Source of the DNA: Mycetocola_A sp015752285 | GTDB taxonomy: Bacteria > Actinomycetota > Actinomycetes > Actinomycetales > Microbacteriaceae | Direction of reading: 5' to 3' | Assembly: GCF_015752285.1 (NCBI RefSeq) | Contig: NZ_JADOUY010000004.1 | Span: forward strand, 186,001-250,000 | DNA: 64,000 nt | Shown: positions 51,832-60,210 of the stretch, piece by piece | Layout: each line of letters opens with the position of its first letter | Position numbering within the stretch: the stretch's first letter is position 1 | The notes under the pieces: model-generated | Seen by the model: the letters and a program-made list of their open reading frames with translations, nothing else | The model's database searches: none | Told to the model about the DNA's origin: nothing | Program-made: the position numbers and the translations under genes

Positions 51832-52929
51832 TTACTTGATGAGTTCGATCGCAGCCTGTGACTTCTCTGCAATGGTGGAGGAGATCGGGGCGGAACCTGC
51901 GGCATCCGCGGCGACCGTCTGGCCCTCTTCGCTCACGATGTAGCTGAAGTACTCCTTCACGAGCGTTGCAGCGTCGGCATCCTCGTACTCGACGCAACCG
52001 ATGAGGTAGCTGATGAGAACGATCGGGTAGACGCCCGACTCGGTGGATGCACGGTCGAGTTCGATGGCGAGGTCGCCTTCTCCGCGACCTTCGGCTGCGG
52101 GGGAGGCGTCGACGATCGCTGCTGCTGCTTCAGCGGAGTACGGGACGTACTCGTCGCCGACCTTGATCGCGACGGTTCCGAGGTCACCGGCACGCGAAGC
52201 ATCCGCGTATCCGATGGTTCCGGTTCCACCGGTGACGGCGTCGATCACGCCGGAGGTCTGCGATGCAGCCTCTCCGCCATCGACCGGCCACACGCCGTCA
52301 GCTTCCCAGGTCCACACGTCCGGTGCGACGACGTTGAGGTAGTCGGTGAAGTTCTCGGTGGTTCCCGAGTCATCCGCCCGGTGCACTGCGGTGATCGCCA
52401 GGTCGGGCAGTTCAGCGTCTTCGTTCTGCGAAACGATGGCCTCATCGTTCCAGTTGGTGATGGTTCCTGCGAAGATGCCGGCGACCGTCGCCGCGTCGAG
52501 GTTGAGCGTGTCGATGCCCTCGAGGTTGAAGATCACGGCGATCGGGGAGATGTAGGCGGGCAGTTCGACGATGCCGCTGCCGGGAACGCAGGAGGCGAAC
52601 TCGTCTGCGGCCAGTTCCTCATCGTTGAATGCGCGGTCGGAACCGGCGAATGAGCTTCCGCCTGCGATGAAGGTGTCGCGGCCGGCGCCGGATCCGGCGG
52701 GGTCGTACTCGACGGTCACATCGGGGTTGGTGCCCTGGAAGGCGGCGACCCAGGCTTCCTGTGCCGACTGCTGCGACGAAGCGCCGCCGCCGACGAGGGT
52801 TCCCTGGAGGTCGCTGGTGACCTCGTCGGTGGAACCGGATGCGGCGCCTTCGTTCGTGGCGCAGGAGGTCAGGGTGATCGCAGCGAGAGCTGCAACGACC
52901 GCGACGCGGCCGGCTTTCGAGAACTTCAC
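51832..52929 (-). CDS. pstS: Phosphate-binding lipoprotein PstS
   Basis: 365 aa. Lipoprotein signal MKFSKAGRVAVVAALAAITL followed by TSC lipobox Cys. Phosphate-binding signatures: VGGGASSQQSAQEAWVAAFQ, GSGAGRDTFIAGGSSFAGSD with the TxSGT-like loop, and RADDSGTTENFTDYLNV. Delivers phosphate to PstCA at the membrane. Start GTG at 52929 with GGAA upstream. A PHO box lies about 90 nt upstream. Confidence 0.96.
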   Translation of the reverse strand: MKFSKAGRVAVVAALAAITLTSCATNEGAASGSTDEVTSDLQGTLVGGGASSQQSAQEAWVAAFQGTNPDVTVEYDPAGSGAGRDTFIAGGSSFAGSDRAFNDEELAADEFASCVPGSGIVELPAYISPIAVIFNLEGIDTLNLDAATVAGIFAGTITNWNDEAIVSQNEDAELPDLAITAVHRADDSGTTENFTDYLNVVAPDVWTWEADGVWPVDGGEAASQTSGVIDAVTGGTGTIGYADASRAGDLGTVAIKVGDEYVPYSAEAAAAIVDASPAAEGRGEGDLAIELDRASTESGVYPIVLISYLIGCVEYEDADAATLVKEYFSYIVSEEGQTVAADAAGSAPISSTIAEKSQAAIELIK

Positions 52930-53018
52930 GGAATTGTTTCCATTCGTTGTGATTTCGGGACGGGCCGGTGCAGGCCCACAAGGAACGGTAAGCAGGCGGT
53001 CTTACGAGATTCCCTCAC

Positions 53019-53040
53019 AATGGTGAACGGAAGGTTAACG
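53019..53040 (-). promoter_or_regulatory. PHO box upstream of pstS
   Basis: On the minus strand two direct repeats at 11-nt spacing: GTTAACC (53040-53034) and GTTCACC (53029-53023), an excellent match to the actinobacterial PhoP/RegX3 consensus. A -10-like TAAGAC follows about 20 nt downstream. The regulator is probably RegX3, whose gene begins at the end of this window. Confidence 0.85.
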
Positions 53041-53067
53041 ACTGGGGACGGCTCCCGGAAACGCGGC

Positions 53068-54003
53068 TCAGGCGCGGGGTTCGTGTGTCTCAATCGTGAT
53101 GATTCCTGAGCTCGGATTCGTGACAGACAGGTGCACGATGCTGAACGCGCCCGTCGGAAGGTCTGCAGCGGTGGAGAGATACGAGCCAGTGATGCTCCCG
53201 GTGGCGAGGGCGATCTCGCGCAGGATCTCGGGAAGTACAGGCCCGTGGCTGCAGAGCACGGCGGTCTTCCGCGCCCGAACGCGCTTGCCGACGACCTTGC
53301 GCACATCCGCCTCGCCCTGTTCCCAGGCATCCTGGCTGATGAGATCGGTGCGGCGCAGGTCGATCCCGGTCGCCGCGGCAAGAGGGGATGCCGTTGTGAC
53401 GCAGCGAGCGGCAGTGCTGGTGATGATCCGCCTCACCCCGAACGCCTGCAGCGAGGGAACGATGCTTGCTGCCTGCTCGACGCCTCTTGCGGTGAGCGGG
53501 CGGCTCGCGTCTGTGCCGTCCCACCCGGATGCCTGTACCGCTTTCCCGTGACGGAGGGCGACGATCGCGAACGTCGACGTGACTCCCTCCTCGAGCAGCT
53601 TCAGAAACGCATTGACGATGTCGACGTCGCGGTCGTAACTGAGGTAGCTCCGGGCTTTTCGCGGGGAGACCCATTCCAGGGCGGCGACTTCGCCGTTGGG
53701 CACGAACGTGGATGCCCGCACAGCGGCGTCGCTCACCTCGGCCGCCCAGTAGTGGACGACCTTTTCGCGGCCGCTCGTCAGGTGATAGCGGGAGACGCCG
53801 AGAGGGACGCCGAGGGCGACGGTGAGCCCGGTCTCTTCGAGGATCTCGCGAACGGCCGTCTGGGGGAGCGATTCACCCGGGTCGACCTTGCCCTTGGGCA
53901 GGGTGACGTCGGCGTACTTGGTGCGGTGGATGACGAGGAGGTGGACTTTCCCCTCGATCACCCGCCAGCAGACCGCCCCGGCTGCGTAAACCGCGCTCGT
54001 CAC
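53068..54003 (-). CDS. mutT1: MutT1-like Nudix hydrolase with C-terminal histidine phosphatase
   Basis: 311 aa from GTG at 54003, which overlaps the ppk stop (GTGA). Nudix box GKVDPGESLPQTAVREILEE plus TGL at residues about 38-60; C-terminal phosphoglycerate mutase-like domain with LRHGKA near 168 and a second His in SHGPVLPEI. This two-domain architecture is that of mycobacterial MutT1, which acts on 8-oxo-GTP/dGTP and diadenosine polyphosphates. A longer reading upstream is inside ppk. Linkage to ppk also matches Mycobacterium. Confidence 0.92.
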   Translation of the reverse strand: MTSAVYAAGAVCWRVIEGKVHLLVIHRTKYADVTLPKGKVDPGESLPQTAVREILEETGLTVALGVPLGVSRYHLTSGREKVVHYWAAEVSDAAVRASTFVPNGEVAALEWVSPRKARSYLSYDRDVDIVNAFLKLLEEGVTSTFAIVALRHGKAVQASGWDGTDASRPLTARGVEQAASIVPSLQAFGVRRIITSTAARCVTTASPLAAATGIDLRRTDLISQDAWEQGEADVRKVVGKRVRARKTAVLCSHGPVLPEILREIALATGSITGSYLSTAADLPTGAFSIVHLSVTNPSSGIITIETHEPRA

Positions 54004-56174
54004 CGGCGCGACCTCGGCCGCCGCCTGAGGCTGGTCTTCAGCATCAGGCGATCCTGCAGGTCGACGAGTGGAGTGCCGTCTTCGTCGGTGGAGTGGCGTT
54101 CCCACAGGCCGTCGTTGCCGAGGTGCCAGGACGACGTGCGGCCATCCATGGCGACATCGAACAGACCCTCGATCTCGCTGAGGTGCGCTGGCGCGACGAG
54201 CCGCACGAGCGCCTCGACCCGACGGTCGAGGTTGCGGTGCATCATGTCTGCGCTGCCGATGAAGATGTGGGGGTCGCCGTCGTTGACGAAGGAAAAGATG
54301 CGGGAGTGCTCGAGGAATCGGCCGAGGATCGACCGCACCCGGATGTTCTCGCTCATTCCGGGCTGACCGGGTTTGAGGCTGCAGATGCCGCGGACCCAGA
54401 TGTCGATGGGCACACCGGCCTGGCTGGCCCGGTACAGCCCGTCGATGATGGCTTCGTCGACGATCGAGTTCACCTTGATGCGGATGCCGCTCTGCTTGCC
54501 GGCTTCGGCGTTCCTGCGTTCCTGGTCGATGTGCTTGAGCAGGCCCTTGCGCAGGTGCAGCGGAGCGACGAGGAGACGCTTGAACTTCTTCTCGATCGCG
54601 TACCCCGAGAGTTCGTTGAACAGGCGCGTGAGATCCTTGCCGACCTGGGGATCGGCGGTGAACAGGCCGAGGTCCTCGTAGATCCGGCTGGTCTTCGGAT
54701 TGTAGTTGCCTGTGCCGATGTGGCTGTAACTCTTGAGAGTGCCCTTTTCCTCACGGATGACGAGCGCCAGCTTGCAGTGAGTCTTGAGTCCGACGAGTCC
54801 GTAGACGACGTGAACGCCGGCCTTCTCGAGCTTGCGCGCCCAGGAGATGTTCGCCTGCTCATCGAAGCGCGCCTTGATCTCGACGAGGGCGAGCACCTGC
54901 TTGCCTGCCTCGGCCGCGTCGATGAGTGCTTCGACGATGGGCGAGTCTCCTGAGGTGCGGTACAGGGTCTGTTTGATGGCGAGGACCTGAGGGTCTGCCG
55001 CAGCCTGCTCGAGGAACGCCTGCACGCTCGTGGCGAAGGACTCGTACGGGTGGTGGACGAGGACGTCCTGCCGCGAGATCGCGCCGAAGATGTCGGCCTT
55101 GGCTGCGGGTTCTGCTGGCTGGAACTGCATGACGGTCGTCGGGACGCGGGGAGGGTAACGCAGGTCCGGGCGGTCGATGCCGGAGAGGCTGAACAGGCCG
55201 CCGAGGTCGAGCGGCGCAGGAAGGCGGTAGACCTCCTGGTCGGTGACGTCCAATTCGCGAACGAGCAGGTCGAGGGTCACGTCGTCCATGTCCTCGGTGA
55301 TCTCGAGGCGGATGGGCGGGCCGAACCGGCGGCGCAGCAGTTCCTTCTCGAGCGCCTGGATGAGGTTCTCTGTCTCGTCTTCCTCGATTTCGACATCCTC
55401 ATTCCGCGTGACACGGAAGACATGGTGTTCGATGATCTCCATGCCGGGGAACAGGTCGCCGAGGTGATTGGCGATGAGGTCCTCGAGCGGGATGTACTGC
55501 ACGTTCTCCAGCGACGCGGAGGGGTCGACCGGCACGAAGCGCGGCAGCATCTGCGGCACCTTGAGCCGGGCGAATTCCTGGCGGCCGGTCTTGGAGTTGC
55601 GGACCCGGATGGCCAGGTTGAGTGACAGGCCGGAGATGTACGGGAACGGATGTGCCGGGTCGACGGCGAGTGGCATGAGCACGGGGAAGATCTGCTGGCC
55701 GAAGTAGTCGCGGAGTCGGTCGTGGTCGTCGTCTGTGAGAGAGTCCCAGGTCACCACGCTCACACCGGCGGCCTCGAGGTCGGGTTTGACCAGGTCGGCC
55801 CAGGCGCGGGCGTGGCGGCTCTGCAGTTCGTGCGCCGTGTCCGAGATGTCGCTCAGGACATCCGCCGGCGCACGTCCGACGTTCGTGGGAACCGCGAGAC
55901 CGGTGAGAACGCGCCGTTTCAGACCGGCGACACGCACCATGAAGAATTCGTCGAGGTTCGAGGCGAAGATGGCCAGGAAGTTCGCACGTTCCAGGGCGGG
56001 GACCGTGGGGTCCTCGGCCAACTCCAGCACCCGCTGGTTGAAGGCGAGCCAGCTCACTTCGCGGTCGAGGTACCGTCCTTCAGGGAGGGCCGGATCGTCC
56101 CTCTCGAAGACCGGGTCGAAGTCGTCGTCGTCGCCGCCAAGACCCGAGTCGAGCGCAATGCTGTCTGCAGTCAT
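54000..56174 (-). CDS. ppk: Polyphosphate kinase 1
   Basis: 724 aa. Makes polyphosphate from ATP. N-terminal ESWLAFNQRVLE-like region (REVSWLAFNQRVLELAED), FPVLMPLAVDPAHPFPYISG, HHPYESFATSVQAFL, AIKQTLYRTSGDSPIVEAL, the catalytic histidine region YSHIGTGNYNPKTSRIYEDL and C-terminal SADMMHRNLDRRVEAL. Minus-strand CAAGAT ends 6 nt before the ATG, suggesting a leaderless mRNA. Two half-sites resembling a PHO box lie 55-70 nt upstream. Coupled to mutT1. Confidence 0.96.
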   Translation of the reverse strand: MTADSIALDSGLGGDDDDFDPVFERDDPALPEGRYLDREVSWLAFNQRVLELAEDPTVPALERANFLAIFASNLDEFFMVRVAGLKRRVLTGLAVPTNVGRAPADVLSDISDTAHELQSRHARAWADLVKPDLEAAGVSVVTWDSLTDDDHDRLRDYFGQQIFPVLMPLAVDPAHPFPYISGLSLNLAIRVRNSKTGRQEFARLKVPQMLPRFVPVDPSASLENVQYIPLEDLIANHLGDLFPGMEIIEHHVFRVTRNEDVEIEEDETENLIQALEKELLRRRFGPPIRLEITEDMDDVTLDLLVRELDVTDQEVYRLPAPLDLGGLFSLSGIDRPDLRYPPRVPTTVMQFQPAEPAAKADIFGAISRQDVLVHHPYESFATSVQAFLEQAAADPQVLAIKQTLYRTSGDSPIVEALIDAAEAGKQVLALVEIKARFDEQANISWARKLEKAGVHVVYGLVGLKTHCKLALVIREEKGTLKSYSHIGTGNYNPKTSRIYEDLGLFTADPQVGKDLTRLFNELSGYAIEKKFKRLLVAPLHLRKGLLKHIDQERRNAEAGKQSGIRIKVNSIVDEAIIDGLYRASQAGVPIDIWVRGICSLKPGQPGMSENIRVRSILGRFLEHSRIFSFVNDGDPHIFIGSADMMHRNLDRRVEALVRLVAPAHLSEIEGLFDVAMDGRTSSWHLGNDGLWERHSTDEDGTPLVDLQDRLMLKTSLRRRPRSRR

Positions 56175-56228
56175 GCCAACATCTTGTCACCTCGGCGATG
56201 CCGTCGGGGACAGGCCGGTGACATCGCC

Positions 56229-56245
56229 CGTGAACAACGTGTAAC
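56229..56245 (-). promoter_or_regulatory. Possible degenerate PHO box upstream of ppk
   Basis: Minus strand GTTACAC (56245-56239) and GTTCACG (56235-56229), spaced 10 nt rather than the usual 11. Plausible because ppk is a phosphate gene, but weaker than the pstS site. Confidence 0.35.
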
Positions 56246-56279
56246 GGTGCGAAGAGGTGCGCGGGTGGTCGGGATGCCG

Positions 56280-57158
56280 TCAGGCTGCGGGGGTGCGCCT
56301 GTACTGCACATCGACCGTGTGATCGGTGAAACCGAGCGACCGGTAGAGGTTCACCGCCGCCTCATTGTCTTGCTCGACGTAGAGCGACGCCGTCGTCACC
56401 CCGCGTTCACGCATCCGTTGCAGACCGGCGAGCATGAGCGAACGACCGAGGCCACGCCCGGGTTCGCTGACCCCGATGACATAGATCTCGCCGTGGCTGT
56501 CGTCGATCTTCAGCCAGTTGTATCCGATCATCCGGCCGGAGTCCTCCCGGGCGAGGAGGAAGTCCCCGGCATCGAACCAGGGTTCGGCCCGTCTGGCACG
56601 CAGGTCGTCGACGGTGAGCCGACCCTGTTCCGGGTGGTGTGCGAATACCCGGGCGTTGAGCTCGATCCACTCGTCGTCGTCGACGTCTGGCCTGAATGTG
56701 GTGATGGTGTCGACGGGAGCTGCTGACGGTGCGTTACCGAGCGGCATCCGCAGCTGGAGCAGGACGCGGACCCGTTCGAAACCGGTTCGTGCAGCGAGGG
56801 CCCGTGCGGCCGGGTGGTCGCCGTGCGCCCAGGCGAGAAGCGACGGCGGCACGTTGCCGAGCAGTTCGCGAAGCATGGACGAACCGAACCCCGCTCCGCG
56901 CCACTCCGGATCGATGACGAACTCGAGTTCGCCCTGGCCGAGCACGGCAGCGCCGACCACGATCTCGACGGCACTCGGTGATTCGGGTGGTGCGAGGACG
57001 ACGATGAGCGACCGGGCGCCGGTCTCGAGGTCGACGAGGGCCTGGTCGTTGAATGGTGAGGCGCCGTCGCCGGCGACTGCACGCCGGATCAGCTGGTCGA
57101 ACGCAGCCCGGGTGCCGGCATCCCCGATGTCACGGACGCGGAGCGTTGGCCTGGGCAT
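56280..57158 (-). CDS. mshD: Mycothiol synthase (mycothiol acetyltransferase)
   Basis: 292 aa, two tandem GNAT domains. Acetylates Cys-GlcN-Ins, the last step of mycothiol synthesis. The N-terminal domain has FVIDPEWRGAGFGSSMLREL, the C-terminal domain GVSEPGRGLGRSLMLAGLQR and YVEQDNEAAVNLYRSLGF, typical of MshD. The ATG at 57158 lies 29 nt inside the 3' end of glnR, so translation is probably coupled. The glnR-mshD order is also seen in Mycobacterium. Confidence 0.94.
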   Translation of the reverse strand: MPRPTLRVRDIGDAGTRAAFDQLIRRAVAGDGASPFNDQALVDLETGARSLIVVLAPPESPSAVEIVVGAAVLGQGELEFVIDPEWRGAGFGSSMLRELLGNVPPSLLAWAHGDHPAARALAARTGFERVRVLLQLRMPLGNAPSAAPVDTITTFRPDVDDDEWIELNARVFAHHPEQGRLTVDDLRARRAEPWFDAGDFLLAREDSGRMIGYNWLKIDDSHGEIYVIGVSEPGRGLGRSLMLAGLQRMRERGVTTASLYVEQDNEAAVNLYRSLGFTDHTVDVQYRRTPAA

Positions 57159-57819
57159 TGTCGTCCTCGTACACGTTGAAGCGATACCCGACGTTGCGGA
57201 CCGTTCCGATCAGCTGTTCGAGGTCGCCGAGCTTCGCGCGCAGCCGCCGAACGTGCACGTCGACGGTGCGGGTGCCACCGAAGTAGTCGTATCCCCAGAC
57301 CTCGCTCAGCAACTGTTCACGCGTGAACACGCGCGACGGGTGCGTGGCCAGGAAGCGGAGGAGCTCGAACTCCTTGTAGGTGAGGTCGAGCGGTTTGCCC
57401 TGCACCTTCGCCGAGTAGCTGGCCTCATCGATGACCACGCCGGAGGTCTGGATCTTGGTCGACGTCTGTTCGAGGGCCTGGCGTCCGATGGCAAGGCGGA
57501 TGCGGGCGTCGATCTCAGCAGGCCCGGCCGCGTCGACGAGGACGTCGTCGACGCCCCAGTCGGCGCTGACTGCGCTGAGCCCGCCTTCGGTGAGCACGAC
57601 GAGCAGGGGCACAGTGAGCCCGGTGGTGCGCAGGATCTTGCACAGCGACTTGGCCCCGGCGAGGTCCGTTCGCGCGTCGATGATGATGACATCGCTCGAT
57701 GGCGCGTTGACGAGCTGAGCCGGCTGAGCCGGGATTTGACGCACACGGTGACTGAGCAGGCCGAGGGATGGCAGTACGTCGTTATCGACCCGTGAGGTCA
57801 GAATCAGCAGTTGCGCCAC
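57130..57819 (-). CDS. glnR: GlnR-like OmpR-family regulator
   Basis: 229 aa from GTG at 57819 with GGAGG 7 nt upstream. N-terminal receiver-like domain in which the acidic phosphorylation pocket is incomplete (only DVIIIDARTDL carries the central Asp), and C-terminal winged helix YKEFELLRFLATHPSRVFTR...GGTRTVDVHVRRLRAKLG (residues about 135-215). Atypical receiver plus adjacency to mshD point to GlnR, the orphan nitrogen regulator of actinobacteria. No kinase gene is adjacent. Confidence 0.85.
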   Translation of the reverse strand: MAQLLILTSRVDNDVLPSLGLLSHRVRQIPAQPAQLVNAPSSDVIIIDARTDLAGAKSLCKILRTTGLTVPLLVVLTEGGLSAVSADWGVDDVLVDAAGPAEIDARIRLAIGRQALEQTSTKIQTSGVVIDEASYSAKVQGKPLDLTYKEFELLRFLATHPSRVFTREQLLSEVWGYDYFGGTRTVDVHVRRLRAKLGDLEQLIGTVRNVGYRFNVYEDDNAQANAPRP

Positions 57820-57916
57820 GCGTGACCTCCAGTGATTACCTGAACCCATACTAGCTTTCGCTGGTCAGTGGTCTGAACGCTCACCCGTCGGCAGCCGGAT
57901 CAGGCAAGATAGAGGT

Positions 57917-58207
57917 ATGACCGACGCCCCGCTGACGCCTTCGCGATCCTGGCGTGAAATCTTCGCGGTCTGGGGAGTCGCGCTCGTCGGCGCCATCCTC
58001 GTGGCCGTGTTCGCACCCCACGACCTGCGGTTCACCTGGCTCGCCATCGCCCTCGCCGCCTGCACGCTGCTGACGTTCGTGCTGCAGCTTCTCACCCACC
58101 AGAAGGTCGGCTTCATCGACCGGCTGTCGATCAGCGTCGTCGGAGTACTGGGGATTCTCACTCTGGCCGCCGCGATCATCGGCTTCTCCACTCTTTTCGA
58201 GGGATAG
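57917..58207 (+). CDS. Small integral membrane protein, 96 aa
   Basis: Three hydrophobic helices (IFAVWGVALVGAILVAVFA; FTWLAIALAACTLLTFVLQL; SVVGVLGILTLAAAIIGF) and short polar ends. No family I recognise. CAAGAT at 57905-57910 ends 6 nt before the ATG, like other leaderless starts here. First of a four-gene run with the 37-aa protein, the nitrobindin-like protein and YgfZ. Confidence 0.75.
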   Translation: MTDAPLTPSRSWREIFAVWGVALVGAILVAVFAPHDLRFTWLAIALAACTLLTFVLQLLTHQKVGFIDRLSISVVGVLGILTLAAAIIGFSTLFEG

Positions 58208-58216
58208 ACTGCCGGT

Positions 58217-58330
58217 ATGGATCTCGTCGCGCTCGAACTCTTCTTTGTCGGACTGCTCGTCCTGGCCAGCCTCGCGATCGCCGGCATCTCTGTCGTCGTA
58301 CTCGTCAACCTGTTCCGCGGCCAGCGCTGA
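58217..58330 (+). CDS. 37-aa single-helix membrane protein
   Basis: Starts MDLVALELFFVGLLVLASLA, continues as one long hydrophobic helix and ends LFRGQR. TAGACT at 58205-58210 (overlapping the previous stop) ends exactly 6 nt before the ATG, so it may have its own leaderless mRNA. Too short for standard gene callers. Function unknown. Confidence 0.6.
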   Translation: MDLVALELFFVGLLVLASLAIAGISVVVLVNLFRGQR

Positions 58331-58344
58331 CTTCCGGCACGCCG

Positions 58345-58941
58345 ATGATCGAGATTCCGACCGGCCTGCCCGCCGAACTCGTCCCGCTGTCCTGGCTTCT
58401 CGGGGTCTGGGAAGGCAGTGGCGTCGTCGACTACGCGACCGCCGACGGGACGATCAGTTCCGAGTTCGGCCAGCGGGTCAGCTTCAGCCATGACGGAATG
58501 CCGTACGTCAACTACACCTCGTACACCTGGCTGCTCGACGACGAGCGCACCGGTCTTGTCGCCGAGACCGGCTACTGGCGGCTGCACCGCGCGCAGGCCC
58601 AGGGCGATCCGGGGCCTGCGATGCTCCCCGGCGTCGGTGACCGCCCGTTCCAGACCGCCGAAGACGTCGAGACGCTCCGTAACGCTGAAGGCGGGTTCGA
58701 CGTCGAAGTCGCGCTCGTGCATCCGACCGGTGTGAGCGAGTTGTATCTCGGTCAGATCCGCGGCCCGCGCATCGATCTGGCGACCGATGCCGTGATGCGG
58801 ACGGCAGGAGCGAAGGAGTACGCCGCGGCGACGCGACTGTACGGACTCGTCGACAACCACCTGCTCTGGGCCTGGGACATCGCCGCGCTCGGCCAGGATC
58901 TCCGCACCCACGCGTCCGGCCGACTCGCGAAGGCCGACTGA
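58345..58941 (+). CDS. FABP/nitrobindin-like heme-binding beta-barrel protein
   Basis: 198 aa. Nitrobindin N-terminal motif LLGVWEGSGVV near residue 18 and beta-barrel strands; the C-terminal stretch WAWDIAALGQDLRTHASGRL holds the His that ligates heme in this family. Nitrobindins bind ferric heme and isomerise peroxynitrite. The insertion at residues 85-100 (Gln/Asp/Pro-rich) is longer than in minimal members. Coupled to ygfZ by a 1-nt overlap, which suggests a shared role in heme or Fe-S chemistry. Confidence 0.85.
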   Translation: MIEIPTGLPAELVPLSWLLGVWEGSGVVDYATADGTISSEFGQRVSFSHDGMPYVNYTSYTWLLDDERTGLVAETGYWRLHRAQAQGDPGPAMLPGVGDRPFQTAEDVETLRNAEGGFDVEVALVHPTGVSELYLGQIRGPRIDLATDAVMRTAGAKEYAAATRLYGLVDNHLLWAWDIAALGQDLRTHASGRLAKAD

Positions 58942-60065
58942 TGGTCGACCCGTCACCCTTCCTGTCCCGCCCGGCCGCTGTCGCCCTCCCTGACGCGGTC
59001 GACTCCGGGGTTCCGTCCCATTACGGCAGTCCGTCGATCGAACAGCGGATGCTCGCCGCAGGTGAGGCGATCGTCGACCTGTCGAATCGCGGCGTCGTGT
59101 CGATCGCCGGCCCGGATCGTCTGAGCTGGCTGAACTCGATGACCTCAGCCGAGCTGACACGTCTCGCCCCTGGCGGGTCGAGCGAGACGCTCTTCCTGGA
59201 CCCCAACGGCCGCCTCGAATATGCGGCCGGGATCATCGACGACGGTGTGACCGCCTGGTTGCTCGTCGAGCCCGACGCGGTCGAACCGCTGGTGGCCTGG
59301 CTCAACCGCATGAAGTTCATGCTGCGGGTGGAGATCGACGATCGCACCGCAGAGTTTGCCCGGGTCGGTTTCGTTCGCACCGATTCGTCGCCTGAGCTGC
59401 CCGTTGCTGCGCCGAACGGGGTTCCGCTCGTGTGGACGGACCCGTGGCGTGAGGTCGCGCTCGGTGGGCACCAGTACGCGCGCGGCGAGCATCCGTCTGC
59501 CGACTGGTCGTGGGCCGAGGCCCTCGTTCCGCGAGACGCTCTCGATGCGCTTGCTTCCGGTCCCGTGCCCGCTGCCGGCTCCCTCGCCGCGGAGGCGCTG
59601 CGTGTCGCCGCCTGGCGTCCGCGGCTGGCGACCGAGGTCGATGAGAAGACGATCCCGCATGAACTCGACTGGCTGCGCAGTGCCGTTCACCTGTCGAAGG
59701 GTTGCTACCGCGGCCAGGAGACGATCGCCAAGGTGCACAATCTCGGGCATCCGCCCCGGAGGCTCGTTCTGCTTCATCTCGACGGCTCCGACTCGGTACT
59801 CCCCGGGCGTGGTGCCGAGGTGCGAGCCGACCGCAATGGCGAACCGACGACGGTCGGATCGGTCACGACGGCCGTGATGCACCACGAGCTCGGCCCGATC
59901 GCCCTCGCGGTCGTCCGGCGCAACGTCGACCCGGCCGCTGTGCTCACCGTGGATGAGGACGGCATCAGCATCGCGGCTGCCCAGCAGGTGATCGTGCCGT
60001 CGGACGCCGGTGCCGTCGCCGATGTGCCGCGTTTGCCACGGCTCGGAGCTGTGCGCCGCTCATAG
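58941..60065 (+). CDS. ygfZ: YgfZ/GcvT-family folate-binding protein
   Basis: 374 aa. Aminomethyltransferase-like folate-binding fold with the diagnostic YgfZ motif KGCYRGQETIAK near residue 253. YgfZ proteins support Fe-S enzyme maintenance, including MiaB-type tRNA modification, using THF. N-terminal SIAGPDRLSWLNSMTSAELT is typical. The C-terminal part (residues 300-374) is a beta-barrel. ATG overlaps the previous stop. Confidence 0.92.
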   Translation: MVDPSPFLSRPAAVALPDAVDSGVPSHYGSPSIEQRMLAAGEAIVDLSNRGVVSIAGPDRLSWLNSMTSAELTRLAPGGSSETLFLDPNGRLEYAAGIIDDGVTAWLLVEPDAVEPLVAWLNRMKFMLRVEIDDRTAEFARVGFVRTDSSPELPVAAPNGVPLVWTDPWREVALGGHQYARGEHPSADWSWAEALVPRDALDALASGPVPAAGSLAAEALRVAAWRPRLATEVDEKTIPHELDWLRSAVHLSKGCYRGQETIAKVHNLGHPPRRLVLLHLDGSDSVLPGRGAEVRADRNGEPTTVGSVTTAVMHHELGPIALAVVRRNVDPAAVLTVDEDGISIAAAQQVIVPSDAGAVADVPRLPRLGAVRRS

Positions 60066-60078
60066 CCCGGCCGGCACT

Positions 60079-60131
60079 GCGGGGACAAGAACGGTTGCTC
60101 ACCGGCAGCGTTCCCAGCCAATAGTGTCGTC
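60079..60131. repeat. 53-bp degenerate repeat, copy A
   Basis: Aligns without gaps to 60151-60203, sharing GAACGGTTGC, a TTCC-AGCC block and GTGTCGTC. Each copy is partly self-complementary, its outer GACAC/GTGTC ends being able to pair. Confidence 0.65.
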
Positions 60132-60150
60132 GCTGGATGCCGCGCGCGGT

Positions 60151-60203
60151 GCGGCGACACGAACGGTTGCCCGGCCGCGAACGTTCCAGCCCTTCGTGTC
60201 GTC
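60151..60203. repeat. 53-bp degenerate repeat, copy B
   Basis: Second copy, 72 bp downstream of the first, between convergent ygfZ and the methyltransferase gene. Here CGACACGAA at the start pairs with TTCGTGTCG at the end, giving a 9-bp stem. Confidence 0.65.
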
Positions 60204-60210
60204 TGAGCGG

